NCBI GenBank assembly: GCA_024233115.1
Contig: JACKQB010000005.1
Coordinates: 62,001 to 126,000 of the forward strand
Length of the DNA stretch: 64,000 nucleotides
Direction: 5' to 3'
Source of the DNA: Akkermansiaceae bacterium
GTDB lineage: Bacteria > Verrucomicrobiota > Verrucomicrobiia > Verrucomicrobiales > Akkermansiaceae
This document shows positions 34,931-44,817 of this stretch, piece by piece (within the stretch, counting starts at the first letter, position 1; every line of letters begins with the position of its first letter). The position numbers were made by a program, and so were the translations under genes. Under the pieces are notes generated by a model that did no database searches, was not told the origin of the DNA, and was given only the letters and a program-made list of their open reading frames with translations.

Positions 34931-35065
34931 GTGGAGTGCTGAGGCTTGCCGCCGCTTTCTCTTTCAGCGCAGCTGCACATCTTCTTCACACTGCCCGATG
35001 GAACCCCGCCTCATGGGGCAAGCCCCATCAAGCCTCAAAGCGGAGGCAAGCCGTCCGCACTCCAC
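34931..35065. repeat. Short MITE-like element with GTGGAGTGC termini
   Basis: 135 bp bounded by GTGGAGTGC and GCACTCCAC. Inner matches include GGCTTGCC-x-CCGCTTT on the left against its complement on the right. It lies between the divergent ends of the ABC-F and DUF1080 genes and shares its ends with 16179-16410. Confidence 0.7.
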
Positions 35066-35094
35066 ATAAAGCCTCGGTTCCAGAGGCTATCAAA

Positions 35095-35760
35095 CTACTT
35101 CAACTCCTTGATCCTGATATTTTTCCAAGCGACGGAAAAGGGGCCTTGTTGGCCTACGCCATGGACTTGCAGGCCGATGAAGCCCTTCGGGTGGGTTTTG
35201 AAGATGGCTTCGTCTGTGAGGTCGTAGATCGGCTGGCCGTTGATCCAGGTCTGGATGCGGGGGCCTTTGCAGACAATGCGGTAGTGGTTCCACTGGCCGT
35301 CCTTGAAGTGTTTGTGCGGGGTGCGTTTGTCGTCGGGGACGAGCCAGCCGCGGCCGGTGGCTTCGCCGTAGATGTAGCCGGCCTCGCCGCCGTTTTGAAT
35401 GTCGCTAGCCTCGATTTCACACTGCGGCCCGTTGACCCGGCCTCCGGGTTTGCCACCCTGTGTTTGTGAGCGGAGCTGCACACCGGAGTTCAGCGCGTTG
35501 TCCACCTTGACATCGAATTGGAGTTCGAAATCACCGTAATCCTTGTCGGTGCAAAGGAAGGAGTTGGGGCTGCCTTTTGTGGTGGTGCCGACGATGCTGC
35601 CGTCTTTGACGACGTAGCTGGCGGTGCCATTCTTCTGGCTCCAGCCATTGAGTGACTTACCGTCGAACAAGCTGGTCCACCCGGCCTTTTCCCCGTGGTG
35701 ATCGGCGTACGCGAGGGGGCTGAGGGTAACGATGGCTGTGAGCGTGAGGATTTTTTTCAT
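35095..35760 (-). CDS. Secreted DUF1080 protein (3-keto-disaccharide hydrolase-like)
   Basis: 221 residues. The signal peptide MKKILTLTAIVTLSPLAYA sets the start at 35760. The body is a concanavalin-like jelly roll typical of DUF1080: WTSLFDGKSLNGW at the start, YVVKDGSIVGTT, FELQFDVKVDNALNSGVQLR and the final GFIGLQVHG and IRIKELK strands. Family members act on 3-keto-sugars or bind glycans. It is abundant in Planctomycetota and Verrucomicrobiota. A single-gene unit; the divergent neighbour is a carboxypeptidase. Confidence 0.88.
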   Translation of the reverse strand: MKKILTLTAIVTLSPLAYADHHGEKAGWTSLFDGKSLNGWSQKNGTASYVVKDGSIVGTTTKGSPNSFLCTDKDYGDFELQFDVKVDNALNSGVQLRSQTQGGKPGGRVNGPQCEIEASDIQNGGEAGYIYGEATGRGWLVPDDKRTPHKHFKDGQWNHYRIVCKGPRIQTWINGQPIYDLTDEAIFKTHPKGFIGLQVHGVGQQGPFSVAWKNIRIKELK

Positions 35761-35867
35761 ATCTTCTGTGGATACTGGCATGCAGCTGGGTTGCTTTCAG
35801 CCGGTATCGGGAAAATTGATGTTTGAACAAACCAGATGACAAGATAAAGACGGGGATACAATACGCT

Positions 35868-37376
35868 ATGAAGACAATGAAACTATCCCGATGGACTACC
35901 CTGATCGTGTTTGGCGCGCTGCTGCTGCCGCTTCGTGCGGAGCCGCCAGCCAAGGACGCCGTAACCAAGGCGCAGAAGCAAAACCCGAAGGAGCAGGGAG
36001 CAAGAATGGTCGAAAAACAGGCGAGTGTGACCATCGAGGGAAAACAAATCGACTACACGGTGCGCACGTCCCGGCTGGTGCTGAAAAAGGAGGATGGCAA
36101 GGCGCGGGCATCGGTTTTCAACGTGGCCTATATCCGTAATGGGGTGAAGGACGTCTCGAAGCGGCCTGTGTTGTTTGCCTTTAATGGCGGACCCGGCTCG
36201 TCGGCTGTCTGGCTCCACCTCGGGGCACTCGGCCCCAGGATCGTGCCGACTTCAGCCGATGGCACCGAGGCCTTGAAGCCCCCGCTGACGGTTAAGGAAA
36301 ATCCATTTTCCATCCTCGATGTCGCTGACCTGGTCTTTATCGACCCTGTGTCGACCGGATATTCGCGCTCCGAGGACAGTAAGGAAAGGTTTCACGGTGT
36401 GGACGAGGATATCGAGAGTGTCGGCGATTTCATCCGGAGGTGGATCACGGAAAACAAACGCTGGTCGTCACCCAAGTATATCCTGGGGGAGAGCTACGGC
36501 GGGGTCCGCGCTGCCGGGCTGGCACAGCATCTTCAGAGCCGCTATGGGATGACGCTCAATGGTGTGGTGCTTCTCTCGGGGCTGATGGACTTCAGCACCC
36601 TCAATCCGGGTGATGGCAATGACCTCGCATACATCGCGTATCTGCCAGCCTATACGGCCATTGCCCACTATCACGGGAAGTTGAAGGGGGACCGTGATAC
36701 CTTGGTAAAGAACGCCCGTGAGTTTGCGGCGGGGCCGTATGCGACGGCATTGCTCAAAGGATACACGCTGGATGACGCCTCCCGGAAGAAAGTGGCGGCG
36801 GAGCTTGCGGCACTCACATCCCTCCCTGAAGAGCTGGTTCTACGTTACGACCTGAGGATCAACCCCTCCAGGTTCCGCAAGGATTTGTTGAGGTCTGAGA
36901 ACAAGGTGTTAGGTCGCTTCGATGCCCGCACCGCCTGGCCGGTGCAGGATAAAGCGGGGGACTTCCCCAGCTACGACCCGTCGATGTCGGTGGCAATGGG
37001 TGCGTTTTCCACAGCGATGTTAGGTTATCTGGCCGACGGCCTTGGCTGGCTGGACGATCGCCCCTATGAGATCATCGCCCAGGTGGGTGCCTGGAACTGG
37101 GGTAAGAAAAACGGCTTTGTGAACATGGCTCCAAGGCTGGCAGCCGCGATGCGCGACAACCCCCACCTGCGGGTGCTGGTGCAGTGTGGTCATGCCGACC
37201 TGGCGACACCTGCCGGTGGAATTCTGCATACGGTGGCCCACATGAATGTGCCGGCGCCGCAGAGAAAAAACATATCCGTGGCTTGGTATGACGCCGGACA
37301 TATGTTTTACTTGAACCAGCCGGACCTGGAAAAAATGCGCAAGGACCTGGTGGCGTTTTTGAATCCTGAAAATTGA
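35868..37376 (+). CDS. Secreted S10-family serine carboxypeptidase
   Basis: 502 residues. The signal peptide region follows MKTMKLSRW; start at 35868 with GGGG 12 nt upstream, while 35877 is also possible. The S10 marks are all there: NGGPGSSAVWLHLGALGP (oxyanion region), the nucleophile in GESYGG (S209), D444 in CGHADLATP and H478 in YDAGHMFY. It trims C-terminal residues from peptides outside the cytoplasm. The stop is directly followed by the ATG of the DUF4870 gene, so the two are translated together. Confidence 0.92.
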   Translation: MKTMKLSRWTTLIVFGALLLPLRAEPPAKDAVTKAQKQNPKEQGARMVEKQASVTIEGKQIDYTVRTSRLVLKKEDGKARASVFNVAYIRNGVKDVSKRPVLFAFNGGPGSSAVWLHLGALGPRIVPTSADGTEALKPPLTVKENPFSILDVADLVFIDPVSTGYSRSEDSKERFHGVDEDIESVGDFIRRWITENKRWSSPKYILGESYGGVRAAGLAQHLQSRYGMTLNGVVLLSGLMDFSTLNPGDGNDLAYIAYLPAYTAIAHYHGKLKGDRDTLVKNAREFAAGPYATALLKGYTLDDASRKKVAAELAALTSLPEELVLRYDLRINPSRFRKDLLRSENKVLGRFDARTAWPVQDKAGDFPSYDPSMSVAMGAFSTAMLGYLADGLGWLDDRPYEIIAQVGAWNWGKKNGFVNMAPRLAAAMRDNPHLRVLVQCGHADLATPAGGILHTVAHMNVPAPQRKNISVAWYDAGHMFYLNQPDLEKMRKDLVAFLNPEN

Positions 37377-37841
37377 ATGATGAATGATGACCCGATCCAT
37401 GTGGCAAGGCCACCGCAGATGCCAGCCAGTGACCGGGTGAATCCCTACACGGCTCCGGTGCAACCACCGCTGCTGCCGGTGGCTCATGCGGATCCTTTTC
37501 AGGTGACGGCGGATGACCGGACCATGGGGATGCTGGTCCACCTGTTAGCCTTGCTGACCGGGTTTCTGGGGACGCTGATTCTCTGGCTGGTCAAAAAAGA
37601 CACGTCGCGCTTTGTCGATTTCCACGGCAAGGAGGCAATCAATTTCCAGATCACATTGCTGATCTATGTGTTCTCCCTGATGGCGTTTGGCATCGTCACC
37701 ATGGGGGCGGGGATGCTGATCGCGGTCCCCCTGATCATTGTGCTTTCCATCGCGGCCTTTGTCTTTGAACTGATGGCCTGCCTTGCCGCCAATCGTGGTG
37801 AGTGGCACCGCTACCCGATGACGATCCGCTTGATCAAGTGA
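37377..37841 (+). CDS. DUF4870 (Tic20-like) membrane protein
   Basis: 154 residues. A proline-rich N-terminal 45 residues precedes the DUF4870 domain: MGMLVHLLALLTGFLGTLIL then VDFHGKEAINFQITLLIYVF and a last membrane segment LIIVLSIAAFVFELMACLAA. The FHGKEA-NFQ pattern is the family mark. Function unknown; the fold resembles Tic20. The start touches the S10 gene stop (TGA then ATG); MM at the start leaves two choices 3 bp apart. Confidence 0.88.
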   Translation: MMNDDPIHVARPPQMPASDRVNPYTAPVQPPLLPVAHADPFQVTADDRTMGMLVHLLALLTGFLGTLILWLVKKDTSRFVDFHGKEAINFQITLLIYVFSLMAFGIVTMGAGMLIAVPLIIVLSIAAFVFELMACLAANRGEWHRYPMTIRLIK

Positions 37842-37866
37842 GTCTGTTGGTAAAGCGGGGCGCGTA

Positions 37867-40644
37867 TCAAAGTGCAACCTGGAAGGTATAGCTTCCGGAC
37901 TCCAGATGCAGTTTGACACCCCCTCCTCGGGCTTGCAGGTTTTTCACACCGACTGCATTCTTCGCCGCTTGTCCGTTTTCGGTGACGGATGATGCATCAG
38001 GAAGGTCAAGCACGGCACTTGTGTTGACGGGCACGCGAATGTCGATGGTCACGGTATCGCCCGTGCGCTTCCAGTTGCAGACCACCTGACCATGGATCGA
38101 TCGGTGTGAGCACTTGACCCAGTCGAGTCCCCGGACAAAACGGGGGTGGAGATTGATACGATCAAATCCAACCGCGTCTGCGGCGGGTTCGATACCGCCG
38201 AGCCAGTTGTAGAACCACTGGCTAACAGAACCAAACATGGGGTGGTTGTGACTGAAGCCGTCGTTGGGTTTCCAGTGCTCCCACAAGGTGGTGGCACCGT
38301 TTTCGAGCATATGCCCCCAGCCGGGGAAATCGCGTTTATTGACCATGGCGTTGGCCGTCTCAACTTCGCCCCCACGGCTCAGGACATCCAGCATGTAGCG
38401 GGTGCCGAAGATCCCGGTGGTGAGGTGGCCGTCATGCTTTTCGATATCCTTCACGAGGTGGGCCAGAGCAAGGGGGCGCTCGTTCTCCGGAAGCATGTCC
38501 AGAAAGAGGGCAAAGGATTGCGCGCTTTGGATTCCCGAGCCGGCCACGCCTGTTCCTTTGGCGATGCATTGCCTGAGATAGGCGTTCTTGATGTCCCCGG
38601 CAAGCTGGGCGTATTCCGTAGCCTCGTCCTTTTTGCCCAGAATGCCAGCCAGGCGCGAAAGCATGCGGGCGGATTCACAGTAGAGCGGGGTGACCATCGG
38701 TGCCGCCTTCTCCTTTTCCAATGCCTCGTGATCGTGTAGGCCATTGCGGATGATATGGTCCTTGTTTTTCGCCCTGACTAACTCGAACCACCGCTTCGAG
38801 ACGGCATACTGCTGCTCGATGACCCGGCGGTCGCCGTAATAGCGGTAGAGCTGCGTTTGCAGATGCGGATGCGCCATGGCCCAGCCGATGCCGCAGTATT
38901 GGATACCCACCGACGGGGCGGTATCGGTCAACATACCGTCGGGTAAGGCGCTGTCGGCCCAGTCGCGGGTCGACTTGGCGTAAAACCCGGACATATCGTA
39001 GTTGAGCATGAATGCATCGGACGTGGTGACCAGGTCGCCGCCGTATCCGAAACGCTCGCGGTGCGGGCAATCGGATTGCACCCCGAACAGGTTGCTCAGA
39101 AACGTCCATTGGCACATTTGTTGGATGCGGTTGAACAGTTTGTTAGAGCAAGAGAACGACCCCACAGGCTCCACGGCGGAGTTCATGCGCAGTGCCACGA
39201 TGGAGCCACGCGGTGGACGTGCCGGTAGTCCTGTCAGCTCGATATAACGGAACGCGTGGAAGGTGAATTGTGGCGTATAGTTCTCACCACCACCCCGGGC
39301 GATGTAGCGGTCCTCCTGCCAGGCGACCGGGGGCGCTCCGGGGTATTGGGGTTTGGTTGCATTTTTGATTTGTCCACAGACGCTGCTCATCGGGTTGAGC
39401 GTGCCGTTTTTGTGCAGTAGCTCGCCGTATCGGATCGTGATTTTAGTTCCTGCGGGGACATCGAAATCGAAGCTCGCCCAGCCGCCGAAGTTTTGTCCCA
39501 TATCGACGATGTACACGCCTTTGCTTGGCTCGGTGACTACAGCGGGTGTTAACCTGGTTGTTACTTTGATAGCCGGAGCCGGTAGTGCCTGCAACCTGCC
39601 CTCAGGGGCTGGTGCCGCCCTGGCTGTTTTCCAATCACTGTCGTCCAGACCAGGCTGATCCCATTCGGGAATGTTACGACGGGCGTCGACTTTTTCACCA
39701 AGGTAAATGTTGTTGCGGAGGATGGGGCCCTGCGTGACTTTCCATGTGGCGTCAGTGGTAATGGCTGTGCTGGAGCCGTCGGCGTATTCGATGTGCAGTC
39801 GGGCGATAAATTGCGGGCGTCCGACAGGTAAGTGCTCGCGCAGGTTTTTACGACCCCACATACGCAGGGGTAGGGGATTGTACCAGCCATTGCCGAGCGT
39901 GACACCCAGGCAGTTATTTCCAGCTGCTAGATTTCTTGTCACGTCAAACGTGGAGTAAAACACACGCTTGTCGGGTCGGGTCCAAAGCGGTTCAAGATGT
40001 TGGTCGCCAACAGGCGTCCCGTTCAGGGACGCACGGAAATATCCCAAGGCCGTGATGTAGAGACGCGCGGATTTCACTGGATCTGTTAGCGTGAAGGGTT
40101 TGCGGAAGAGGGGGGCGGGATCATCTTTGAAAAAGTCCTCGTCCTTTACCGGCAAGGCGACACCATCACCGATCCACGTGGCTTGCCAGTCGTCTGCGTT
40201 GAGAAGACCCATCTCCCAGAATGTGGGAGCCGACCAATCAGACGCTTGGCCTTGGCTGTCCCATACCTTCACCTTCCAGAAACAACGCTGTCCGGAGCCT
40301 GGGATTTTACCCTGGTAGGGAATGTCCACGCTTTGGCTCGAAATGATTTTGCCGCTGTCCCAGAGGTCACCTCGACCGTTCTCCAGTCCCTCGGCGGTGC
40401 TGGCAACCAGGATGTGATAGGCACCCGGTTTTGCGCCGCGAACCTCTGATTCCAGGACCCAGCTCAAGCGGGGTTGTGGGTGGTCGATCCCTAAAGGCCG
40501 GTCACGGTATTCAAAGCGCAGACCTGTGGCCGTCATTCCTTCCGTTGGTTCGTTATCGGCAAAAACATCTGTTAGGGTGGGAAGAAATGCCATCCACAAG
40601 GTGCACAGACGGATGATGGATGGAATGGGCATGGAAACCGGCAT
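37867..40644 (-). CDS. Secreted alpha-L-rhamnosidase (GH78)
   Basis: 925 residues with a signal peptide (to about residue 29). Domain order fits GH78: an N-terminal Ig-like part (LRFEYRDRPLGIDHPQPRLS), the Bac_rhamnosid N domain (SARLYITALGYFRASLNGTP near 190), a concanavalin-like module (GVYIVDMGQNFGGWASF), and the (alpha/alpha)6 catalytic barrel, with SDCPHRERFGYGGD near 522-535 matching the conserved DCP-x-RE-x-x-G motif. A C-terminal beta sandwich follows. It removes terminal L-rhamnose from glycans such as ulvan or pectin-type chains, which fits the sulfatases in this window. Start at 40644, or four residues later at 40632. Confidence 0.92.
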   Translation of the reverse strand: MPVSMPIPSIIRLCTLWMAFLPTLTDVFADNEPTEGMTATGLRFEYRDRPLGIDHPQPRLSWVLESEVRGAKPGAYHILVASTAEGLENGRGDLWDSGKIISSQSVDIPYQGKIPGSGQRCFWKVKVWDSQGQASDWSAPTFWEMGLLNADDWQATWIGDGVALPVKDEDFFKDDPAPLFRKPFTLTDPVKSARLYITALGYFRASLNGTPVGDQHLEPLWTRPDKRVFYSTFDVTRNLAAGNNCLGVTLGNGWYNPLPLRMWGRKNLREHLPVGRPQFIARLHIEYADGSSTAITTDATWKVTQGPILRNNIYLGEKVDARRNIPEWDQPGLDDSDWKTARAAPAPEGRLQALPAPAIKVTTRLTPAVVTEPSKGVYIVDMGQNFGGWASFDFDVPAGTKITIRYGELLHKNGTLNPMSSVCGQIKNATKPQYPGAPPVAWQEDRYIARGGGENYTPQFTFHAFRYIELTGLPARPPRGSIVALRMNSAVEPVGSFSCSNKLFNRIQQMCQWTFLSNLFGVQSDCPHRERFGYGGDLVTTSDAFMLNYDMSGFYAKSTRDWADSALPDGMLTDTAPSVGIQYCGIGWAMAHPHLQTQLYRYYGDRRVIEQQYAVSKRWFELVRAKNKDHIIRNGLHDHEALEKEKAAPMVTPLYCESARMLSRLAGILGKKDEATEYAQLAGDIKNAYLRQCIAKGTGVAGSGIQSAQSFALFLDMLPENERPLALAHLVKDIEKHDGHLTTGIFGTRYMLDVLSRGGEVETANAMVNKRDFPGWGHMLENGATTLWEHWKPNDGFSHNHPMFGSVSQWFYNWLGGIEPAADAVGFDRINLHPRFVRGLDWVKCSHRSIHGQVVCNWKRTGDTVTIDIRVPVNTSAVLDLPDASSVTENGQAAKNAVGVKNLQARGGGVKLHLESGSYTFQVAL

Positions 40645-40718
40645 GGGTGACGAAACTTTCTACCATAAGGTGACCCGGCTCGTGGCGTCTGGTGTGGTGG
40701 TCTTGTTTGCTGGGCCTG

Positions 40719-43295
40719 CTATCGGCCACCTACCTCGCGGTAGCGGGTCTGGCTCCACTTCAGGCCTTCGGTGTATTCTTCTTTTTTGCCGTTTCTGGTG
40801 ACCAGGCTCTGCCACATGGTGGTGGCGTTTTTGAAGAAGGCGATGGCATCGGCCTTTTTTCCCTTGGAGTAGGCGGTGTGCCCCAGGTCGCCATAGAGGT
40901 AGGCAAGGGAGCGGCGTAGTTCGGTGTCGCGTTTGCCGGCACCGCTTTTGAGCAACTGTTGCATCAGGTCGGCGGCCTTGGCTCCCTGGGTGAGCTCGCC
41001 TGCGGTGTCGCCGGCGTCACCCGAGAGGCCACCACGCTGCCAGTGGAAAACGGCAAGTCGATAGAGCGGCTCGCTGGCCTCCGGGTGGGCGGCAACGATA
41101 CGCTCGGTGAGTAGAATCGCCTCGTCCAGGCTTTTGGCGGCATGGGTGGTCTGTCCGCGGTCGCGGAGTAATACCGAACGCAAGCCCTTGGCGGTGGCGA
41201 TCTGCATGGATGCGCCATCGGGGGTGGTGTCATCTGCGGACAGGCCGGAGAGCAGTTTCTCGGCGGTAGTGAGTTTGGCGGCTCCCTGGGTGTCATTTCC
41301 TGCCCGCATATCAGACTCGGCGGCCATGATCTCGATTTCGGCGAGCTTGACCTTGGCGAGTTTGAGATTGGGGTTTTTCTCTAGCAGCCAGCGCAGGTGG
41401 ATGGCGGCTTTGCTGCGGAGCTGCGATGCGTCTTCTAACAAGTTTAATCCTTCCGCGAGCGAGGCGGAGTGCAGGGCGAAGCGGGCGAGGTCAGAGCGCA
41501 CCGCAACGTGATCGGGAAGCGCCTTGTGCACACCTTCAAGGTCCTTGAGGGCGAGTAGAAAATGTTCGAGCGCCTTGGCGGGGTCCTTGGCCTGGATCAT
41601 ACTGCCGTCAATGATTTGCATCACAGCGTTGATACGCCGGGTTTCATTGACGTCGCCCGCAGTGATGGCGGCGATGTCCTTACGCGCCTTGGGCAGCAGG
41701 GTGTTGGTGAAAGCGGGATCGTTTGTATCAAGCGACTGGAGCAGACAGGCAAGCCGTGCCCGGGCGAGCCGCGAGTTGTAGCCGGGCTCCTTGATCTGTG
41801 CCTGCGCCCAACCGGCGGCTCCGAGGTCGAGCAGTTTGTCGGCTTCGACCGGGTTTTTGGCATGGATTTCGAGTTCGGCGAGCTGCATCAGGACGCGTGC
41901 GCGGACCGCTTGAAACTGGTTCTCCCCCTCGGTGAGTTTGAGAAACTGTCGAAGTTCGGCCAACATGATGTCGCGGCCCGGATCGGATTTCTTCAGTTCA
42001 GGAAGCTCGGTGCTCTCGTTGCGCATCATCCATTCCAACAAGTGGTCGTTAGCCACGCCCAGGGCGTTGAGTTGGCCTCGCAGCCGGGCTTCGCGGGTGG
42101 CGTTGCCGGAGATGGTATCCTGTTCACGTTGTTCAGCGGCATTTTTCGCGGCGATGGCAGAGGTCTCGGAGGTTCTGGCGTCGTCGCGTTCCTTTTGCAG
42201 TCCCGATATCGCCAGGTTCAGGTTGGCGACATCAGAGCTGCGGGCGCTTTTTTCATAGGCAAGTAAACTGGCAAGGATGATACACCCCGCCGCCCCCGCC
42301 GCAGCGAGGATGAGCGAGCCGGTCATGCGCAGCTTGGTCAGTTTGACATTTTTCAGAAGCCCGGCTTTTTCATTGGCTGCCCTGGCATTGGAATCGATGG
42401 TTTCCCAGGCATGCAGTACTTCGTTGAGGTCGCCGAACCGGTCCTCGGGGTTGAGTGAGAGGCATTGCTGAATGACCTCGCGCCGTTTGCGTTCACGGTC
42501 GTCTGCGGCTTCGTTGGTCCAGTTGGCCAACTCGCGGTGTTCGAGTCGCTCGGCCAGTTTGATCACGTCAGCCTGGATGCCGGTGACATGTGACTCGCCA
42601 GGGCGGGGAGCCACCTTGCTGAAGGTGGCTTCGCAGCGTGGAAACATGCCGGTGAGGAGCCGGAACGCGAGGACGGCGAAGGCATAGGTGTCCCACGCGT
42701 AGCCTTTTCCTGATAGATAGCCCTCGGGTTCACGCAACTGCTCGGGGGGGGCGTAGAGCAAGGCATCGGTGTAGGGGAGCATCCCGACCCCCGGCATTTG
42801 GCCCATGGCGAAGTCGGTCAGGAACAATTCCCCCTGGTCATTGAAGAAGATGTTGCCGGGTTTCAGGTTGCCGTGGGAGATTCTGCGGTGATGCATCTCG
42901 GCAAGCGCGTGGGCGATCTTCTCGATCAGCTCCCAGGCGTTTTTGGTTGGAAACTCGACCAGCTGCTCCTGCAGGGATCTTGGGGCGATGGTCGCTTTTT
43001 CCTCATTCACCTCGGCGAGCATCGGCATGATCATGCAGCGGGTGCCCTGTTTGGATTCCTTCCACACGATCGGGACCACGCCCCTGGGGTAGGTTCCGCC
43101 GGACAGGCGATGGACCATGCTTTCGATCAGGGGCCGGTTGACGGCCAGCGCATTGAAGACCCGCACCGCATACCACTTGGTGTCGGGAAGGGCGGGAGTG
43201 CTTCCCTCGAGATCCCGGGCGATAAAGACAGAGCCGCATGAGCCTTCGCCCACCAGGCCAAGGAGTTCCATACCTTCGATTTGCGGCTGCACCAT
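40719..43295 (-). CDS. Kinase-like (probable pseudokinase) membrane protein with TPR-rich tail
   Basis: 858 residues. The start is 43295 (MVQPQIEGMELLGLVGEGSC); the longer frame to 43427 is unlikely. A Ser/Thr kinase fold covers about 1-290: glycine loop GEGSCGSV, APPEQL and a typical alpha-F region DTYAFAVLAFRLLTG. Key residues are changed: the beta-3 lysine position reads AVRVF (R45), the catalytic HRD reads HGN (N143 for Asp) in HGNLKPGN, and DFG reads DFA. Activity is therefore doubtful. A membrane helix (GSLILAAAGAAGCIILASLL) near 340 leads to a coiled coil and TPR-like helices to the end. It lies divergent from the DUF1501 operon. Confidence 0.85.
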   Translation of the reverse strand: MVQPQIEGMELLGLVGEGSCGSVFIARDLEGSTPALPDTKWYAVRVFNALAVNRPLIESMVHRLSGGTYPRGVVPIVWKESKQGTRCMIMPMLAEVNEEKATIAPRSLQEQLVEFPTKNAWELIEKIAHALAEMHHRRISHGNLKPGNIFFNDQGELFLTDFAMGQMPGVGMLPYTDALLYAPPEQLREPEGYLSGKGYAWDTYAFAVLAFRLLTGMFPRCEATFSKVAPRPGESHVTGIQADVIKLAERLEHRELANWTNEAADDRERKRREVIQQCLSLNPEDRFGDLNEVLHAWETIDSNARAANEKAGLLKNVKLTKLRMTGSLILAAAGAAGCIILASLLAYEKSARSSDVANLNLAISGLQKERDDARTSETSAIAAKNAAEQREQDTISGNATREARLRGQLNALGVANDHLLEWMMRNESTELPELKKSDPGRDIMLAELRQFLKLTEGENQFQAVRARVLMQLAELEIHAKNPVEADKLLDLGAAGWAQAQIKEPGYNSRLARARLACLLQSLDTNDPAFTNTLLPKARKDIAAITAGDVNETRRINAVMQIIDGSMIQAKDPAKALEHFLLALKDLEGVHKALPDHVAVRSDLARFALHSASLAEGLNLLEDASQLRSKAAIHLRWLLEKNPNLKLAKVKLAEIEIMAAESDMRAGNDTQGAAKLTTAEKLLSGLSADDTTPDGASMQIATAKGLRSVLLRDRGQTTHAAKSLDEAILLTERIVAAHPEASEPLYRLAVFHWQRGGLSGDAGDTAGELTQGAKAADLMQQLLKSGAGKRDTELRRSLAYLYGDLGHTAYSKGKKADAIAFFKNATTMWQSLVTRNGKKEEYTEGLKWSQTRYREVGGR

Positions 43296-43469
43296 AGGGT
43301 TTGTTTTTAGCTTTATGATACGGGATGACCAGCCAAACTTTGCACCTGTTTGACATTGGCCGTTATCCGTAGTCGGCCAGTGGGGTTTGCCGGTGGATTT
43401 TTTCTGATTCAATGATAGTGTTACCACTCATCGTCCGTAAGGATCCTTTGGAACATCAACGATACCGCT

Positions 43470-44810
43470 ATGAAAAAACAACCATTATGTTCAGGAAACC
43501 CACTTGCAGAGTGGGGTGCCCGTTCGTCGTCGCGTCGGGAGTTTTTACATGTCGGGGTGCTCGCCGGCCTGGGGCTGACCCTGCCGGAGTTTCTGAAAAT
43601 GCAGGCCCACGGTGCGCAGAAGCACTATGAATCGAAGGAAGGCGTTGCCAAGTCGGTGATCCAGATCTTCTTGCCCGGTGGTATCGCGCAGCAGGAGTCG
43701 TTCGACCCCAAACCCTACGCCCCCAGCGAATACCGGGGGCCCTTTGGCACCATCAAGACAGCCCTTCCGGGGGTGGAGTTCAGCGAAAACCTGAAGCATC
43801 TGGCGAAAATTGCCGACAAGTTCACGGTGATCCGGTCGATGTCCCATGGTGAGGCGGCTCATGAACGGGGGACGCACAACATGTTTACCGGCTACCGCCC
43901 CAGTCCAGCGCTGCAGTATCCGTCGATGGGCTCGGTGGTCGCCCACGAACTGGGCTCGAGAAAAAGCCTGCCGCCATACGTCTGCGTGCCCAACGTGCCG
44001 AATATTTTTGCCAACTCGGGATACCTGAGTTCCGCCTACGGCCCGTTCGGACTCGGTGCCAACCCATCCCAAAAAGGATTCAAGGTGCGCGATCTGAATA
44101 TGCCGGCCGGTGTGGACGACGACCGATTTTACCGCCGCAAGTCGCTGCTGGAAACCGTCGATGAGCATTTCAAGTCGCTGGAGGATTCCGATGCGCTGGA
44201 TTCCATGGATGCTTTTTATAAACACGCCTATAGTTTGATTTCCTCACAGGAGGCGCGCGAGGCATTCGATCTCTCCAAGGAGCCGGACAAACTGAAGGAT
44301 GTGTATGGTCGGACCCCGGCGGGTCAGAGGATGCTGTTAGCCCGTCGGCTCGCTGAGTCCGGTGTTCGTTTTATTTCCCTCACTGCGGGGGGCTGGGATC
44401 ATCACGACAATATCAAGGGGGGAATCCAGAGCAACCTGCCACCGGTCGACCAGGCGGTGGCGGCTCTGATCAATGATTTGGATCAGCGGGGTATGCTCGA
44501 TAGCACGCTGGTCATGCTGACATCGGAGTTTGGCCGGACGCCCAAGATCAACAAAACCAACGGACGCGACCACTGGCCGCGGGTATTCTCCGTGATGCTT
44601 GCCGGTGGTGGTGTCAAAAAAGGACTGGTCTACGGCAAGTCCAACGCCCTCGCCGCCGAACCCGAGGAGGACAAGGTGGGCGTCGCCGATTTTGCCACCA
44701 CCATTTACAACCAGATAGGTATCAATGCCGACAAGGAACTGATGGCACCCGGTGGTCGCCCCATCGAGATTGTCGCTGGTGGCAGTGTTATCAAGGATCT
44801 TCTTATCTAA
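43470..44810 (+). CDS. DUF1501 protein with Tat signal
   Basis: 446 residues. The N-terminus carries a twin-arginine signal (SSRREFLHVGVLAGLGLTLP), so it is exported folded. The DUF1501 fold, related to alkaline-phosphatase/sulfatase proteins, shows LPGGIAQQESFDPKP, RSMSHGEAAHERGTHNMFTG, TAGGWDHHDNI and TSEFGRTP, with His and Asp residues that may bind metal. In Planctomycetota and Verrucomicrobiota these genes usually sit with DUF1549/DUF1553 genes, as here; function unknown. It is the first gene of a four-gene operon and 8 bp before the next start. Confidence 0.92.
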   Translation: MKKQPLCSGNPLAEWGARSSSRREFLHVGVLAGLGLTLPEFLKMQAHGAQKHYESKEGVAKSVIQIFLPGGIAQQESFDPKPYAPSEYRGPFGTIKTALPGVEFSENLKHLAKIADKFTVIRSMSHGEAAHERGTHNMFTGYRPSPALQYPSMGSVVAHELGSRKSLPPYVCVPNVPNIFANSGYLSSAYGPFGLGANPSQKGFKVRDLNMPAGVDDDRFYRRKSLLETVDEHFKSLEDSDALDSMDAFYKHAYSLISSQEAREAFDLSKEPDKLKDVYGRTPAGQRMLLARRLAESGVRFISLTAGGWDHHDNIKGGIQSNLPPVDQAVAALINDLDQRGMLDSTLVMLTSEFGRTPKINKTNGRDHWPRVFSVMLAGGGVKKGLVYGKSNALAAEPEEDKVGVADFATTIYNQIGINADKELMAPGGRPIEIVAGGSVIKDLLI

Positions 44811-44817
44811 CAAAAAA

